This document shows, piece after piece, positions 40,479-49,160 of a stretch of 64,000 nucleotides of DNA. The stretch's first letter is position 1; every line of letters begins with the position of its first letter. Source of the DNA: Amycolatopsis roodepoortensis (GTDB lineage Bacteria > Actinomycetota > Actinomycetes > Mycobacteriales > Pseudonocardiaceae); assembly GCF_014873915.1 (NCBI RefSeq), contig NZ_JADBEJ010000008.1:682001-746000 (forward strand), in the 5' to 3' direction. The notes beneath the pieces were generated by a model. That model was not told where the DNA came from, ran no database searches, and worked only from the letters and a program-made list of their open reading frames with translations. A program made the translations under genes and the position numbers.

Positions 40479-41663
40479 ATGAAGGACGCTCTCCTGAGAG
40501 TGCCAAGGTGGGCACTTGTTCTAGTCGCCTGCTTGTCGGCTGGTGCGCTCTTTGTGATTACTGCAGTAAGCAAATCACTGTCGGGTACTGCACTTGTTTT
40601 GTTACTTGTGGCAGGTATTGTATTTGCGGCGACCGCAATTGTAATTCCCCAAATTCAACAATGGCAAACCTCGCAAGCTGCTCGCCTGAAGGTTTCCTTG
40701 AGTTTGCTAGTTCCAGATGTGGGTATTACTCGTTTTATCGACTCGGATGAGGTGATCGAGTCCTTGGTTCGCAAGGAAAAGTTAAAATTGTTGGATGCGG
40801 CGCGAAAGGTGATCGACGGCGAATCCTTTAAGCGGGCGCGTCCTACAAAGGTTCGAAAGTTGAGCGACTATGACACAAAAAGCGGAGGCCCTACAGTTGC
40901 GGAAATTCAACGGATTCAAGACAAGCGCGCCGCTGGGGAAGACCTGACAGTCGACGAAGTTGGCAAGTTAGCTGAGGTGGACGAGGTGCTTTCCTCTTTT
41001 CGAGAAGCTCTCTCGTCAATGGCGTGGCCCGCAAAAGTGGTGGCGGAAAATAGAACAATCTCGGATTTTGCTGCAGAGGTGGAAGAATACGGGTCGAAGT
41101 TTGATGAGTATGTTAATGAGCACTTAGTCTGGGCGTTCGTTTCCAGCTCGGAGGGAAGTGTTCATTTTACTCTTTCGAACGAGACGGACAAGGTCTTTGA
41201 AAATGTGGCGGTGACTCTCAAGATTCGTGGTGTGGATACTGTTGCGGTAGAGTCAGAATTTCGGCAACCTACCGCAACTCCGCCTCAGTCGCCGCGTTCC
41301 TATGGTCCGCGTCGGGAGAGCAATCTTCCGGTGCTCCGTGATCCTGGAGATTATTCATGGCTCGTGGGTGCCGGTGAACGTAGGCAAATTACGATACCCG
41401 CCTCGGGGGTTCTCATAGAAAATGGTGAGACGTGTGAGGTGGAATTCACGAATGTTACTCTCAGGCCGCGTGGTGCGGTCGACCTTGAAACCTTGGTCTT
41501 TTTTGTAAACGACCCTGTCCTGAGTGAGATCGACATTCAATGGACTGCAACTGCGACTAACGTGGACGGGCAGGTAACCGGCGGCCTGCAGGTTGAGCTT
41601 TCTGGCCGGTCCTTGCCGGTGCGAGGATACCTTGATGTGCTTATGGGTGACGAAAAGGGCTGA
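40479..41663 (+). CDS. Island protein 2: two-helix membrane protein with beta-rich domain
   Basis: 394 residues. Two helices (WALVLVACLSAGALFVITAV and ALVLLLVAGIVFAATAIVI), a charged helical linker (about 85-200, FIDSDEVIESLVRKEKLKLLDAARKVIDGE, VDEVGKLAEVDEVLSSFREAL) and a beta-rich C-terminal half (about 215-390; VHFTLSNETDKVFENVAVTLKI, CEVEFTNVTLRP, TLVFFVNDP) with alternating hydrophobic strands. Several TTA codons. No ribosome site; TAGTAT ends 6 bases before ATG 40479, so it may be leaderless. The 324-bp gap before it (40155-40478) is AT-rich near 40235-40275 and holds no gene I can support. Unrecognised. Confidence 0.75.
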   Translation: MKDALLRVPRWALVLVACLSAGALFVITAVSKSLSGTALVLLLVAGIVFAATAIVIPQIQQWQTSQAARLKVSLSLLVPDVGITRFIDSDEVIESLVRKEKLKLLDAARKVIDGESFKRARPTKVRKLSDYDTKSGGPTVAEIQRIQDKRAAGEDLTVDEVGKLAEVDEVLSSFREALSSMAWPAKVVAENRTISDFAAEVEEYGSKFDEYVNEHLVWAFVSSSEGSVHFTLSNETDKVFENVAVTLKIRGVDTVAVESEFRQPTATPPQSPRSYGPRRESNLPVLRDPGDYSWLVGAGERRQITIPASGVLIENGETCEVEFTNVTLRPRGAVDLETLVFFVNDPVLSEIDIQWTATATNVDGQVTGGLQVELSGRSLPVRGYLDVLMGDEKG

Positions 41664-41858
41664 GTGAGTGTCGGTGTCGTACCTTCCTGAGTTGTCGCAA
41701 GCACGAAACTCGCGTTGAGTCCCGAGCGGTGTCCGCCACTAGCAGGTCGTTTGCTCTTGTGGTTGGACGCTGAACCGGACCGAACAGCTTGTAACTTGAG
41801 GTCAAGTTCGCTAGCGCGCTACCTGCTGGAGGTGCCCAAAGTGGGTTCCAGTCATGTG

Positions 41859-41901
41859 AGGTCACAGGGGTTCAGGCCAGGTCGCCACACGTCTGTGACC
41901 T
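41859..41901. other. Inverted repeat near the right end of the island
   Basis: AGGTCACAG (41859-41867) and CTGTGACCT (41893-41901), a perfect 9-bp dyad with 25 bp between, lie 49 bp inside the right att copy. They could be accessory binding sites of the lost recombinase. Confidence 0.45.
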
Positions 41902-41949
41902 GGGCAGTTGCTGACGACGAACCCACCCGAACGCACTCCCCGAGACCGG

Positions 41950-42028
41950 AAAGCGGAAGGTCGCCGGTTCGACCCCGGCCCTGGCCACCGCTCAACGAAC
42001 CGCCTCGATGCACATCGAGGCGGTTTTT
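41950..42028. repeat. att repeat, right copy
   Basis: 79 bp identical to 38464-38542, carrying the 3' half of tRNA-Phe plus the terminator hairpin. Here there is no 5' half, so no tRNA is made. Similarity continues weakly a few bases beyond the T-run. Confidence 0.92.
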
Positions 42029-42117
42029 CATGCCTGGGGCCGATTCCACGCCAGTGCGCGGTGGCGGCCGATGTCGCAGGTGCATCGGGCGCCACCGCGC
42101 GGGGCGGGATCTGGCGT

Positions 42118-42898
42118 CTACTGACCGGTCTGCTGCTTGATCCAGTCGCCGAACGCGGTCACGTCGGTGTAGATGCCCGGCATCTCCGGGCAGCTGGCGG
42201 TCTGGCCGCGGCTCGTGGCGCCGACCAGCGTCCACTTGTCGCCCGACTTCACCACGGCGGGGGCCGCCCGAGTCGCCGTAGCAGGCGCTCGCCTTGCCGC
42301 CCTGGTTGTCCATGCACAGCTCGGTCTGTGCGTCGTAGGCCCCGGAGCCGGAACAGCCGGAGTCTTCGGCGACCTTGGTGTCGAGCTGCTGGAGAACCAC
42401 CGGTGCTTCACCGCAGCCGCGCGTCGGACAGGTCAGCCCCCAGCCGATCTCCCGCACGTCGGTGCCCGCCGCCGGCGACTGGCCGATCTCGATCGGCGCC
42501 GCCTCCGCGGGCTTGCTCAGGTGCACCAGGGCGATGTCGTACGGGCCGGAGCCGTCGTACTTCTCGTGGACCACGAACTTGTCGACCTCGGCGACCTCGC
42601 CGCCCTTGGTGTGGTCGGTGGTGTTGAGGCGGTACTGCCAGTTCGACGGCTGCTCGCCCTCGACGCAGTGCGCGGCGGTCACCAGCCACTCCGGCGTGAT
42701 CAGCGACGCGCCGCAGTTGTGGTCGCCGCTCTTGGTCTGCATGGACGCCATGAAGCTGTAGGTCTCGGTCGCGTCCACACCACCCACGATCAGCGGCTGA
42801 ACGCCCGAGGGCGGTTCGGCGGCGGAAGCCGGCATCGCCAACCCGAGTACGGCGGCCGCTCCGGTCAGCAGACCGGCGACGAGGGAACGAGTCCTCAT
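42118..42898 (-). pseudogene. Trypsin-like serine protease (S1) with frameshift
   Basis: About 259 residues if corrected. Signal peptide (LVAGLLTGAAAVLGLAMPASA), mature start LIVGGVDAT, catalytic His in TAAHC, Asp in DIALVHL and Ser in CYGDSGGP. Just after GDSGGP the frame shifts; the C-terminus (VVKSGDKWTLVGATSRGQTA...YTDVTAFGDWIKQQTG) is in another frame. One surplus G in the run at 42259-42263 accounts for it. Secreted chymotrypsin-type proteases of this kind are common in actinomycetes. Either a sequencing slip or a recent inactivation. It lies just outside the island. Confidence 0.85.
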
Positions 42899-43018
42899 CT
42901 GCTTTCTCCTTCCACACCGGTGTGTTTCACCGGCTCACTCCGGAAGGGTGGCCAATCGTCACTCGTCCGTGGAAGTGACGAAAGTCGGTGGCCGTTGCCA
43001 GTTACCAGTTGGCGGACC

Positions 43019-43049
43019 TTGACTTCGAGTTAGGTGGAGGTGTCAATCT
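43019..43049 (+). promoter_or_regulatory. Possible MerR-type long-spacer promoter of nat
   Basis: TTGACT (43019-43024) and CAATCT (43044-43049) are 19 bp apart with a partial dyad ACTTCGAG...GTGGAGGT in the spacer; the start ATG follows 6 bases later. The design resembles the MerR promoter at 547-577, but the -10 is weak. Confidence 0.35.
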
Positions 43050-43055
43050 CGCGGC

Positions 43056-43877
43056 ATGACAATCGCACCTGAGCAGGTCGACGAATGGACCGTCGGCACC
43101 CTCGACCTCGACGAGTACCTCGGCCGGATCGGCCAGGATCGCGCGAAGCCTTCCGCCGCCGCGTTGCGTGAGCTGGCGAAGGCGCACATCCTCGCCGTCC
43201 CGTTCGAGAACGTCGACGTCGTTTTGGGGCAGCACAAGGGAATCGCGCTCGAAGACGTGATCGGCAAACTCGTCCGCCGCCGGCGTGGCGGCTACTGTTA
43301 CGAGCACGGAAGCCTTTTCGCGGCGGCCGCCGAGCAGCTCGGCTACCCCGTTCGCCGCCTGGTCGCGCGGGTGCAGCCGCAGAAGAACGGGCCGTACACG
43401 CATATGACGCTCGTGGTCGAGGCCGACGGCGTCCCGCATCTGGTCGACGTCGGATTCGGCGCCGGCATGCTCGTGCCGATGCCGCTGGTCGACGGCGCCG
43501 TCGTGGATCAAGCGGGCTGGCCGCACCGGCTCGTCGCCGACGGTGACTGGTGGCGGCTGCAGAAACAGGAGGGCGACGACTGGACCGACCTGCACGCCTT
43601 CACACTCACGCCGATGCACCGGATCGACTACGAGGTCTACCACCACTACACGTCGACGCATCCGCGGTCGCCGTTCACCGGGCAGCTGGTGGTCATGCGG
43701 CTGGAGGAAGGACTCAGCCGCAAACTGGTCGGCGAGGAGTTCATCGTCGAACGCCCGGACGGGACCAAGGAGACCACCACGATCCCGCCCGGGCGACTCG
43801 ACGCGACACTGCGCGAGCTGGACGTCGTCCTCACCGAGGACGAGCTCGCGAAACTACTGACGGTCTATCCGGGCTGA
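43056..43877 (+). CDS. nat: Arylamine N-acetyltransferase
   Basis: 273 residues. The catalytic triad is visible: Cys in RRRRGGYCYEHG, His in PYTHMTLVV, Asp in LVDVGFG. The N-terminal LDEYLGRIGQDR and AVPFENVDV are family-typical. It transfers acetyl from acetyl-CoA to arylamines and hydrazines; related proteins in actinomycetes also close aromatic polyketide amides. The ATG lies 6 bases after a putative -10, so translation may be leaderless. Confidence 0.95.
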   Translation: MTIAPEQVDEWTVGTLDLDEYLGRIGQDRAKPSAAALRELAKAHILAVPFENVDVVLGQHKGIALEDVIGKLVRRRRGGYCYEHGSLFAAAAEQLGYPVRRLVARVQPQKNGPYTHMTLVVEADGVPHLVDVGFGAGMLVPMPLVDGAVVDQAGWPHRLVADGDWWRLQKQEGDDWTDLHAFTLTPMHRIDYEVYHHYTSTHPRSPFTGQLVVMRLEEGLSRKLVGEEFIVERPDGTKETTTIPPGRLDATLRELDVVLTEDELAKLLTVYPG

Positions 43878-43881
43878 GGGC

Positions 43882-44181
43882 TCAGAGTTCGAATTCGGCG
43901 CGCTTGTCCTCGGGGACGAGATCCTCGTACTCACGGTGCTTCGCGATGAACGAGCGTACGTACGGGCAGTAGGGCAGGACGGACCTGCCCTGCGCCCGGA
44001 CGTCGTCGAGCGCCGCGGTCACGAGCTTGCCCGCCAGGCCCTGTCCCGCGAAATCGTCCGAGATCTCGGTGTGCAGGAACAGGATCGCGTCCGGACGGGT
44101 GCGGGTGTCCAGGAACCCGGCGGTCTTCCCGTCCACCACGATGTCGTAGCGGTCTTTTCCGGCTTTGATCTCGACACTCAT
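43882..44181 (-). CDS. Small GNAT-type N-acetyltransferase (YidJ/COG2388-like)
   Basis: 99 residues. Short form of the GNAT fold: ILFLHTEISDDFAGQGLAGKLV contains the acetyl-CoA loop (GQGLAGKL), followed by VRAQGRSVLPYCPYVRSFI and a tail KHREYEDLVPEDKRAEF. Acceptor unknown. It overlaps the upstream GGDEF/EAL gene by 4 bp and converges with nat, 4 bp apart. Confidence 0.88.
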   Translation of the reverse strand: MSVEIKAGKDRYDIVVDGKTAGFLDTRTRPDAILFLHTEISDDFAGQGLAGKLVTAALDDVRAQGRSVLPYCPYVRSFIAKHREYEDLVPEDKRAEFEL

Positions 44182-46955
44182 CCCACGGCTCCGAAAAGTT
44201 CGTCCGGCGGCGCGGGGCGACCGAGATGGAAGCCCTGCGCCTGGTCACAACGCAGCTCGCGCAGGATCGCGAGCTGCTGTTCGTCTTCGACGCCTTCGGC
44301 GACGACGATCAGGTCGACCGCGTGCGCCATCGCGATGATGCTTTTGACGATCGCCGCCGCGTCGCGCGATTCCGCGATGCCGGTGACGAAGGTGCGGTCG
44401 ATCTTGAGCGTATCCAAGGGAAGCCGTTGCAGCTGGGCGAGCGACGAGTAGCCGGTGCCGAAGTCGTCGATCGCCAGTGAGACACCGAGATCGCGCAACG
44501 ACGTCAGGACTTCGGCGGCCGCGGCCTGGTCCCGCATCAGCGCGCTCTCGGTGACCTCCAGGGTCAGCGCGTGCGGCGGGAGCCCGGTGGTCTTCAGCGC
44601 GTCCTGCACTCCGGCGACCAGATGCGGGTCGTCCAGCTGCCGGGCCGAGAGGTTGACCTTGAGGTTGAGGTCGATGCCGGTTTGTTCGCGCCGCCTGGCG
44701 ATCTCGCGGGTGGTGGTGCGCAGAACGTACTTGCCGATCAGGTTGATCAGGTCGCTTTCCTCGGCCAGCGGGATGAACTCGGCGGGCGAGATCGTGCCGT
44801 GCGCCGGATGTTTCCAGCGCAGCAACGCTTCCACGGCGACCATCTCGCCGGATTCGATGTCCACGACCGGCTGGTACGCCGTCCAGAGCTCCTCGTTCTG
44901 CAACGCGTCGCGCAGGTCCTGTTCCATCCGGAGCCGCCGCTGCATCCGCTCGCGCAGCTCGACGTCGAAGAACTCGTAGCGCGCCCGGCCGAGCGTTTTC
45001 GCTTGGTACATTGCGACATCCGCGTCGCGCAACAGGTCTTCGGCGGTCCGGGTGTCGTCGTTGGCCGCGGTGACGATACCGATGCTGGCGTCGATGTGCA
45101 GCTGCCTGCCGTTGACGGTGATCGGTTCGGTCAGCGCTTCGCGCAGATGCTCGGCCAGTGCCTTGATCTCGTGCGGCTCGGTGATTTCCGCGGTCACGAC
45201 GACGAATTCGTCGCCGCCCAGCCTGCCGACGAGATCGTTCTCGCCGATCCCACGGCGCAGCCGTTCGGCCGCGATGCGGAGCACCTTGTCACCGACCGAA
45301 TGCCCGAGGGAATCGTTGATCACCTTGAACTTGTCGAGATCGATGAACAGCAGCGTGGTCAGCTCGGCGCGGCCCGCGCCGGAGAGCGCCTCGGCGAGGC
45401 TGTCCAGCACGAGCGTCCGGTTCGCGAGTTCGGTGAGCGGGTCGTGCGTGGCCTCGTGGGCGAGCCGTTCGCCGATGGCGCGGCGTTCGGTGATGTCGGT
45501 GAACGAAGCGACCACCGCCAGGGCCGACGGGTCCTCCGGGGTCAGCAATCGCGAGGTCAGCGAGATCCAGACGTCGTCGCCGGCGGGCCTACGCAGCCGC
45601 AGGACGAGACCGGTCAGCGTGGCCCCGGTGCGCCGGGTGATCACCGACGGCATCCGGGCAGGCGGAATCCGGCCCTGTTCGTCGTACAGCTCCAGCGTCA
45701 CGCACGGGACGCCGATGAGGTCGTCGTGGCCGACACCGATGATCCGGCACGCCGCGGGGTTGGCCGATTCGATGAGGCCGCCGGGGCCGATCACGACCAC
45801 GCCTTCGTCGAGCGACGCGACCACCGTGCTGTAGTGCTGTTCGGCGCGCCGCCGGGCCGTTTCGTCGGCGCAGACCAGGACGAAGCCGTCGTTCATCTCC
45901 GCGGCCGAGACGCGGATGGCCAGGGTCGAACCGTTGCGATGGCGGTGGGTCGTCTGCATGACGCCGCCCCGGCGCAGCACCGTCTCCGGATCGAGCGCGG
46001 CGCCGACGAGGTCGCTGACCGTGCGGCCGATCGCCTCGCCCGCCGTCCAGCCGTAGACGTTCTCGGCGGCGGGGTTCCAGCTGGTCACCACGCCGGTGCC
46101 GCTGGTCGCGATGATCGCGTCGCTGACGTGGCTGATCAGCGCGGCCTGGTAGCGCAGGGTCGCTTCGGCGGCCTTCTGCGCGCTGATGTCGCGCATGATG
46201 ACCTGGAACGCGGGCCTTCCTTCCCAGGTCGTGCGCACCGAAATGCTCTGTACCAGGTACTTCGTGCCGTCGAGGCGGAGCATGACGGTGTCGGCGGGGT
46301 CGGTCGACGCGCCTTGGCGGTGGAGCGACGCGATCCTGTCCAGCAGGGCCGGGAGCGATTCGTCGGCGACGAAATCCATGATCGGCCGCCCGATCAGCTC
46401 AGCCGTCGAAGACGCTCCGAGCGCGGTGACGGCCGCACGGTTGACGTAGGTGACAACGCCGGCTTCGTGGACACAGACCGCGTCGGGACTGAGTTCCACC
46501 AAAAGCCGGTAACGGTCAGTGAGATCTTCGAGGGCCTGCCGGTTCTCGCGGACGTCGGTCACGTCGGTGGCGATGCCGAGCAGGCCCGTCGAGCCGTTGT
46601 CGTCGCCGATGGTGCGGGCGCGCAGCCGGATCCAGCGGACCTCGCCCGCCGGGTTCCGGAACGACTGCTCGAGTTCGAACTCGCGCCACGGCGGGGAAGT
46701 GCGGGTGCCGGAGGTCAGCGGGGCCACCAGATCGGCGAGCCTCGACTCGATCTCGCCTTCGGTGAGGACGCCTCCACCCAGCAGGTTCTCCAGTCCCGGC
46801 AGCCAGGACAGGGTCTCGTGCTCGAAGTCGTACGACCAGATGGCGGCGTGGTCGCCCGCGAGGCCGAGATCGCCGACCGGCCCGTTCCCGAACGGGGCGT
46901 CCGCCGGACGACCGGGATTACCGGCTCCGGGCACGGCGAGGGCGTCAGCCTCCAT
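44178..46955 (-). CDS. PAS-GGDEF-EAL cyclic-di-GMP protein
   Basis: 925 residues from ATG 46955; upstream in-frame starts have no better ribosome site. Four PAS/PAC-type units (about 40-490; GIATDVTDVREN, VIMRDISAQKAAE, VCADETARRRAEQ and VASFTDITERRA mark their ends), then a diguanylate cyclase domain with intact GGDEF (about 579-583) and a phosphodiesterase domain with EALLRW (about 707). Both active motifs look intact, so it may be bifunctional. No membrane helix is evident; it is a cytoplasmic sensor probably tuning c-di-GMP and, in actinomycetes, development. Confidence 0.92.
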   Translation of the reverse strand: MEADALAVPGAGNPGRPADAPFGNGPVGDLGLAGDHAAIWSYDFEHETLSWLPGLENLLGGGVLTEGEIESRLADLVAPLTSGTRTSPPWREFELEQSFRNPAGEVRWIRLRARTIGDDNGSTGLLGIATDVTDVRENRQALEDLTDRYRLLVELSPDAVCVHEAGVVTYVNRAAVTALGASSTAELIGRPIMDFVADESLPALLDRIASLHRQGASTDPADTVMLRLDGTKYLVQSISVRTTWEGRPAFQVIMRDISAQKAAEATLRYQAALISHVSDAIIATSGTGVVTSWNPAAENVYGWTAGEAIGRTVSDLVGAALDPETVLRRGGVMQTTHRHRNGSTLAIRVSAAEMNDGFVLVCADETARRRAEQHYSTVVASLDEGVVVIGPGGLIESANPAACRIIGVGHDDLIGVPCVTLELYDEQGRIPPARMPSVITRRTGATLTGLVLRLRRPAGDDVWISLTSRLLTPEDPSALAVVASFTDITERRAIGERLAHEATHDPLTELANRTLVLDSLAEALSGAGRAELTTLLFIDLDKFKVINDSLGHSVGDKVLRIAAERLRRGIGENDLVGRLGGDEFVVVTAEITEPHEIKALAEHLREALTEPITVNGRQLHIDASIGIVTAANDDTRTAEDLLRDADVAMYQAKTLGRARYEFFDVELRERMQRRLRMEQDLRDALQNEELWTAYQPVVDIESGEMVAVEALLRWKHPAHGTISPAEFIPLAEESDLINLIGKYVLRTTTREIARRREQTGIDLNLKVNLSARQLDDPHLVAGVQDALKTTGLPPHALTLEVTESALMRDQAAAAEVLTSLRDLGVSLAIDDFGTGYSSLAQLQRLPLDTLKIDRTFVTGIAESRDAAAIVKSIIAMAHAVDLIVVAEGVEDEQQLAILRELRCDQAQGFHLGRPAPPDELFGAVG

Positions 46956-47201
46956 GATCCGTCCGAACCCCCTCTTCCGGTGCTGGCACCGTCGATTACA
47001 CCACCCGCCGGGGGCGCTGTATACGCGAACCGAAGGTCGGTCACCGCCGATATACGCGGGAGCAGATGAATACACGCTGTGTGACTGGCCTACGCTAGCG
47101 TGTTCCATCGGGTGAATAATTTTTGGTTAACTTCACCCATTCGGCGGTGAGTTGCGGTAAAGCTACTCTTCGCTCGTTCCCGGTGCGAAAGGTTTCAGCT
47201 G

Positions 47202-47726
47202 GTGGATGACGACGACGTTTCGGTCGCCGACCTGCTTATTCGCGAGGGCTGGGACGACCACGAGGAGTCACGGGCAAAGTCACGCTGGAGAGTTATCGCG
47301 GTGGTGATCGCCGTGGTCGTCGCCTGCGGTGCGGCCGCTGTCCTCGTCGGATTCGATTCGGAACCCGAACCGAATGCGGCGCCGAACCAGATGAGCGTCA
47401 TCGAGATGCCGAAGCGGCCCTCGGAGAACGGCGGAGCGGGCGCGACGTCAGCGGTCCCGTCCACCGAGACGGTCGAAACCGGCGAAGGGGAGCCTTCGTC
47501 GCGACCCAGCCGGACGACGTCCAGCCGCCGCACGTCGAGTTCGGCCGTGCAGACGTCCGACTCCCCGGACCCCACGACCGCGCCGACGTCGTCGAACGCC
47601 CCTGCCGACCCGCCGCGGACGACCGGGTCGACCGTCGTTCCGCAGCCACCCAACCCGACTCCGCCGCCGCCCTCGACGACGCCGACCGAAGAGTGCAAGC
47701 TGTGGCCGAAGTGGCTCTTCTGCTAG
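47202..47726 (+). CDS. Single-pass membrane protein with Ser/Thr/Pro-rich exterior
   Basis: 174 residues, GTG 47202 with AAAGG 9 bases upstream. Acidic N-terminus with DDDDVSVADLLIREGW, one helix (VIAVVIAVVVACGAAAVLVG), then about 110 residues rich in Ser, Thr and Pro, ending CKLWPKWLFC with two Cys that could form a disulfide. The N-terminal SVADLLIREGW resembles short cytoplasmic motifs before the helix in actinobacterial cell-envelope proteins. Its 3' end overlaps the permease gene by 4 bp. Function unknown. Confidence 0.7.
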   Translation: MDDDDVSVADLLIREGWDDHEESRAKSRWRVIAVVIAVVVACGAAAVLVGFDSEPEPNAAPNQMSVIEMPKRPSENGGAGATSAVPSTETVETGEGEPSSRPSRTTSSRRTSSSAVQTSDSPDPTTAPTSSNAPADPPRTTGSTVVPQPPNPTPPPPSTTPTEECKLWPKWLFC

Positions 47727-49072
47727 GGCGCCTGCAGTAGATCCGGGTCCCGGCGTTTGCCGAGGTGGTTGAACAGCAGGTTGAGGGTGAAGGCGACGAT
47801 CGCGGCGACCGTGATCGGGCTGCCGCAGATGGTCTGCAGCCACGCCGGGAAATGCTGGAAGAAGATCGAATTCCCGAACTGGTTCGTGGCGAACGCGGGC
47901 AACAATCCGACCCCCACCGACACCGCGACGATGAAGGTGTTGTGGTTGCCGGAGAACTCCACCTTCTTCAGGTTCTGCACGCCGACCGCGGCGACCATCG
48001 CGAACATGACCACCGCGACCGCGCCGATCACCGGCTCGGGTACGGCCGCGACGAACGCGCCGACCTTCGGCACCAGGCCCATCAGCACGAGCAGGCCGCC
48101 CGCCATCGCGACCACCCATCGGCTGCGCACCCCGGTCATCTGCACGAGGCCGACGTTCTGGGCGAAAGCCGTGTCCGGGAACGAGTTCATCGCGCCGCCG
48201 AGGATGGCCGAAAGGCCGTCGGTGGCGAGGCCGCGCGCGAGGTCGGAGTCCGTCGCCGGCCGTCCGGTGATCTCGCCGACGGCGACCAGGTCCGCGGTGG
48301 ATTCGGTGTAGGTCACCAGCATCACGACGCACATCGAAAGCACGGCCGCGACCGGGAAGGTCGGCGGTCCGAAGTGGAACGGTGACGCGAGGCCGAACCA
48401 GCCGGCGTCGGCGATGCCCTTGAAGCTCACCAAGCCCATCGGGATGGCCGCGATCAGGCCGATCAGCAGCGCCAGCAACGGCCCGATCTGGCTCGCGAAC
48501 CCGCGCAGGACCCGCGTGAACAGCACGATCACCGCGATCACGCCGAACGCGAGCGCGATGTTGGCCGGCCTCGCGTAATCCGGTGCTCCGGTGTCGTGGC
48601 CGGCGATGAGGCCGACGCCCGGGCCGATGAGCGAAATACCGATGACCATGAGCAGCGTGCCCGAAACCAGCGGCGGGAAGAACCGGATCATCTTCGCGAA
48701 CGGTTTCGCGATGAGCAGTCCGAAAACACCCGACGCGATCATCGCGCCGTAGACGGCCTGCATGCTGTACTGGGACGCGATCATGATCATCGGGTTGACC
48801 ACGGTGAACGTCGCGCCGGCCACCACCGGCAGCCGGATGCCGAAGATCTTCCCGATCCCGACCGCCTGTATCAGCGTCGCGATCCCCGCGACCAGCAGAT
48901 CCGCGTTGACCAGCAACGCGATCGTCGCCGCGTCCAGGTTCAGCGCGCTGCCCACGACGAGCGGAACGGCCACCGAGCCCGCGTACATGATCGTCATGTG
49001 CTGCAGGCCGAGCAAGGTCAGCTTCGGCAGCGGCGGGCGGGCGTCGACCGGGTGGACCTCGGGCCTGCTCAT
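47723..49072 (-). CDS. NCS2 xanthine/uracil permease
   Basis: 449 residues from ATG 49072, chosen because conserved sequence begins there (LTLLGLQHMTIMYAGSVAVPLVVG). Typical NCS2 helices and motif FPDTAFAQNVGLVQMTGVRSR (the QNVGLVxxTGVxSR signature), plus TYTESTADLVAVGEITGRP. It imports a purine or pyrimidine base with protons; xanthine/urate is suggested by the QNVGL form but is not certain. Divergent from a reductase gene at 49161. Confidence 0.9.
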   Translation of the reverse strand: MSRPEVHPVDARPPLPKLTLLGLQHMTIMYAGSVAVPLVVGSALNLDAATIALLVNADLLVAGIATLIQAVGIGKIFGIRLPVVAGATFTVVNPMIMIASQYSMQAVYGAMIASGVFGLLIAKPFAKMIRFFPPLVSGTLLMVIGISLIGPGVGLIAGHDTGAPDYARPANIALAFGVIAVIVLFTRVLRGFASQIGPLLALLIGLIAAIPMGLVSFKGIADAGWFGLASPFHFGPPTFPVAAVLSMCVVMLVTYTESTADLVAVGEITGRPATDSDLARGLATDGLSAILGGAMNSFPDTAFAQNVGLVQMTGVRSRWVVAMAGGLLVLMGLVPKVGAFVAAVPEPVIGAVAVVMFAMVAAVGVQNLKKVEFSGNHNTFIVAVSVGVGLLPAFATNQFGNSIFFQHFPAWLQTICGSPITVAAIVAFTLNLLFNHLGKRRDPDLLQAP

Positions 49073-49160
49073 GGAACCGACCGTAGCGCGTCCTCGCGTG
49101 ACGATCATGTCGCGCGAGGGCGGTGTTGAATGGACATCGGGCACAACGGAAGGAGCGCCG

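Larger units (their letters stand above)
38464..42028. mobile_element. 3.5-kb tRNA-Phe genomic island without integrase
   Basis: Bounded by the 79-bp direct repeats. Inside are two genes (39231 and 40479) of clearly lower GC (about 38-55% in lines I counted, against about 70% outside), with TTA codons and AT-rich spacers. From 38543 to 39230 there is a gene-free stretch with a large hairpin; from 41664 to 41949 another with an inverted repeat. No integrase, excisionase, replication or transfer gene is present, so it is either a remnant, or a satellite that was mobilised in trans. Confidence 0.88.
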
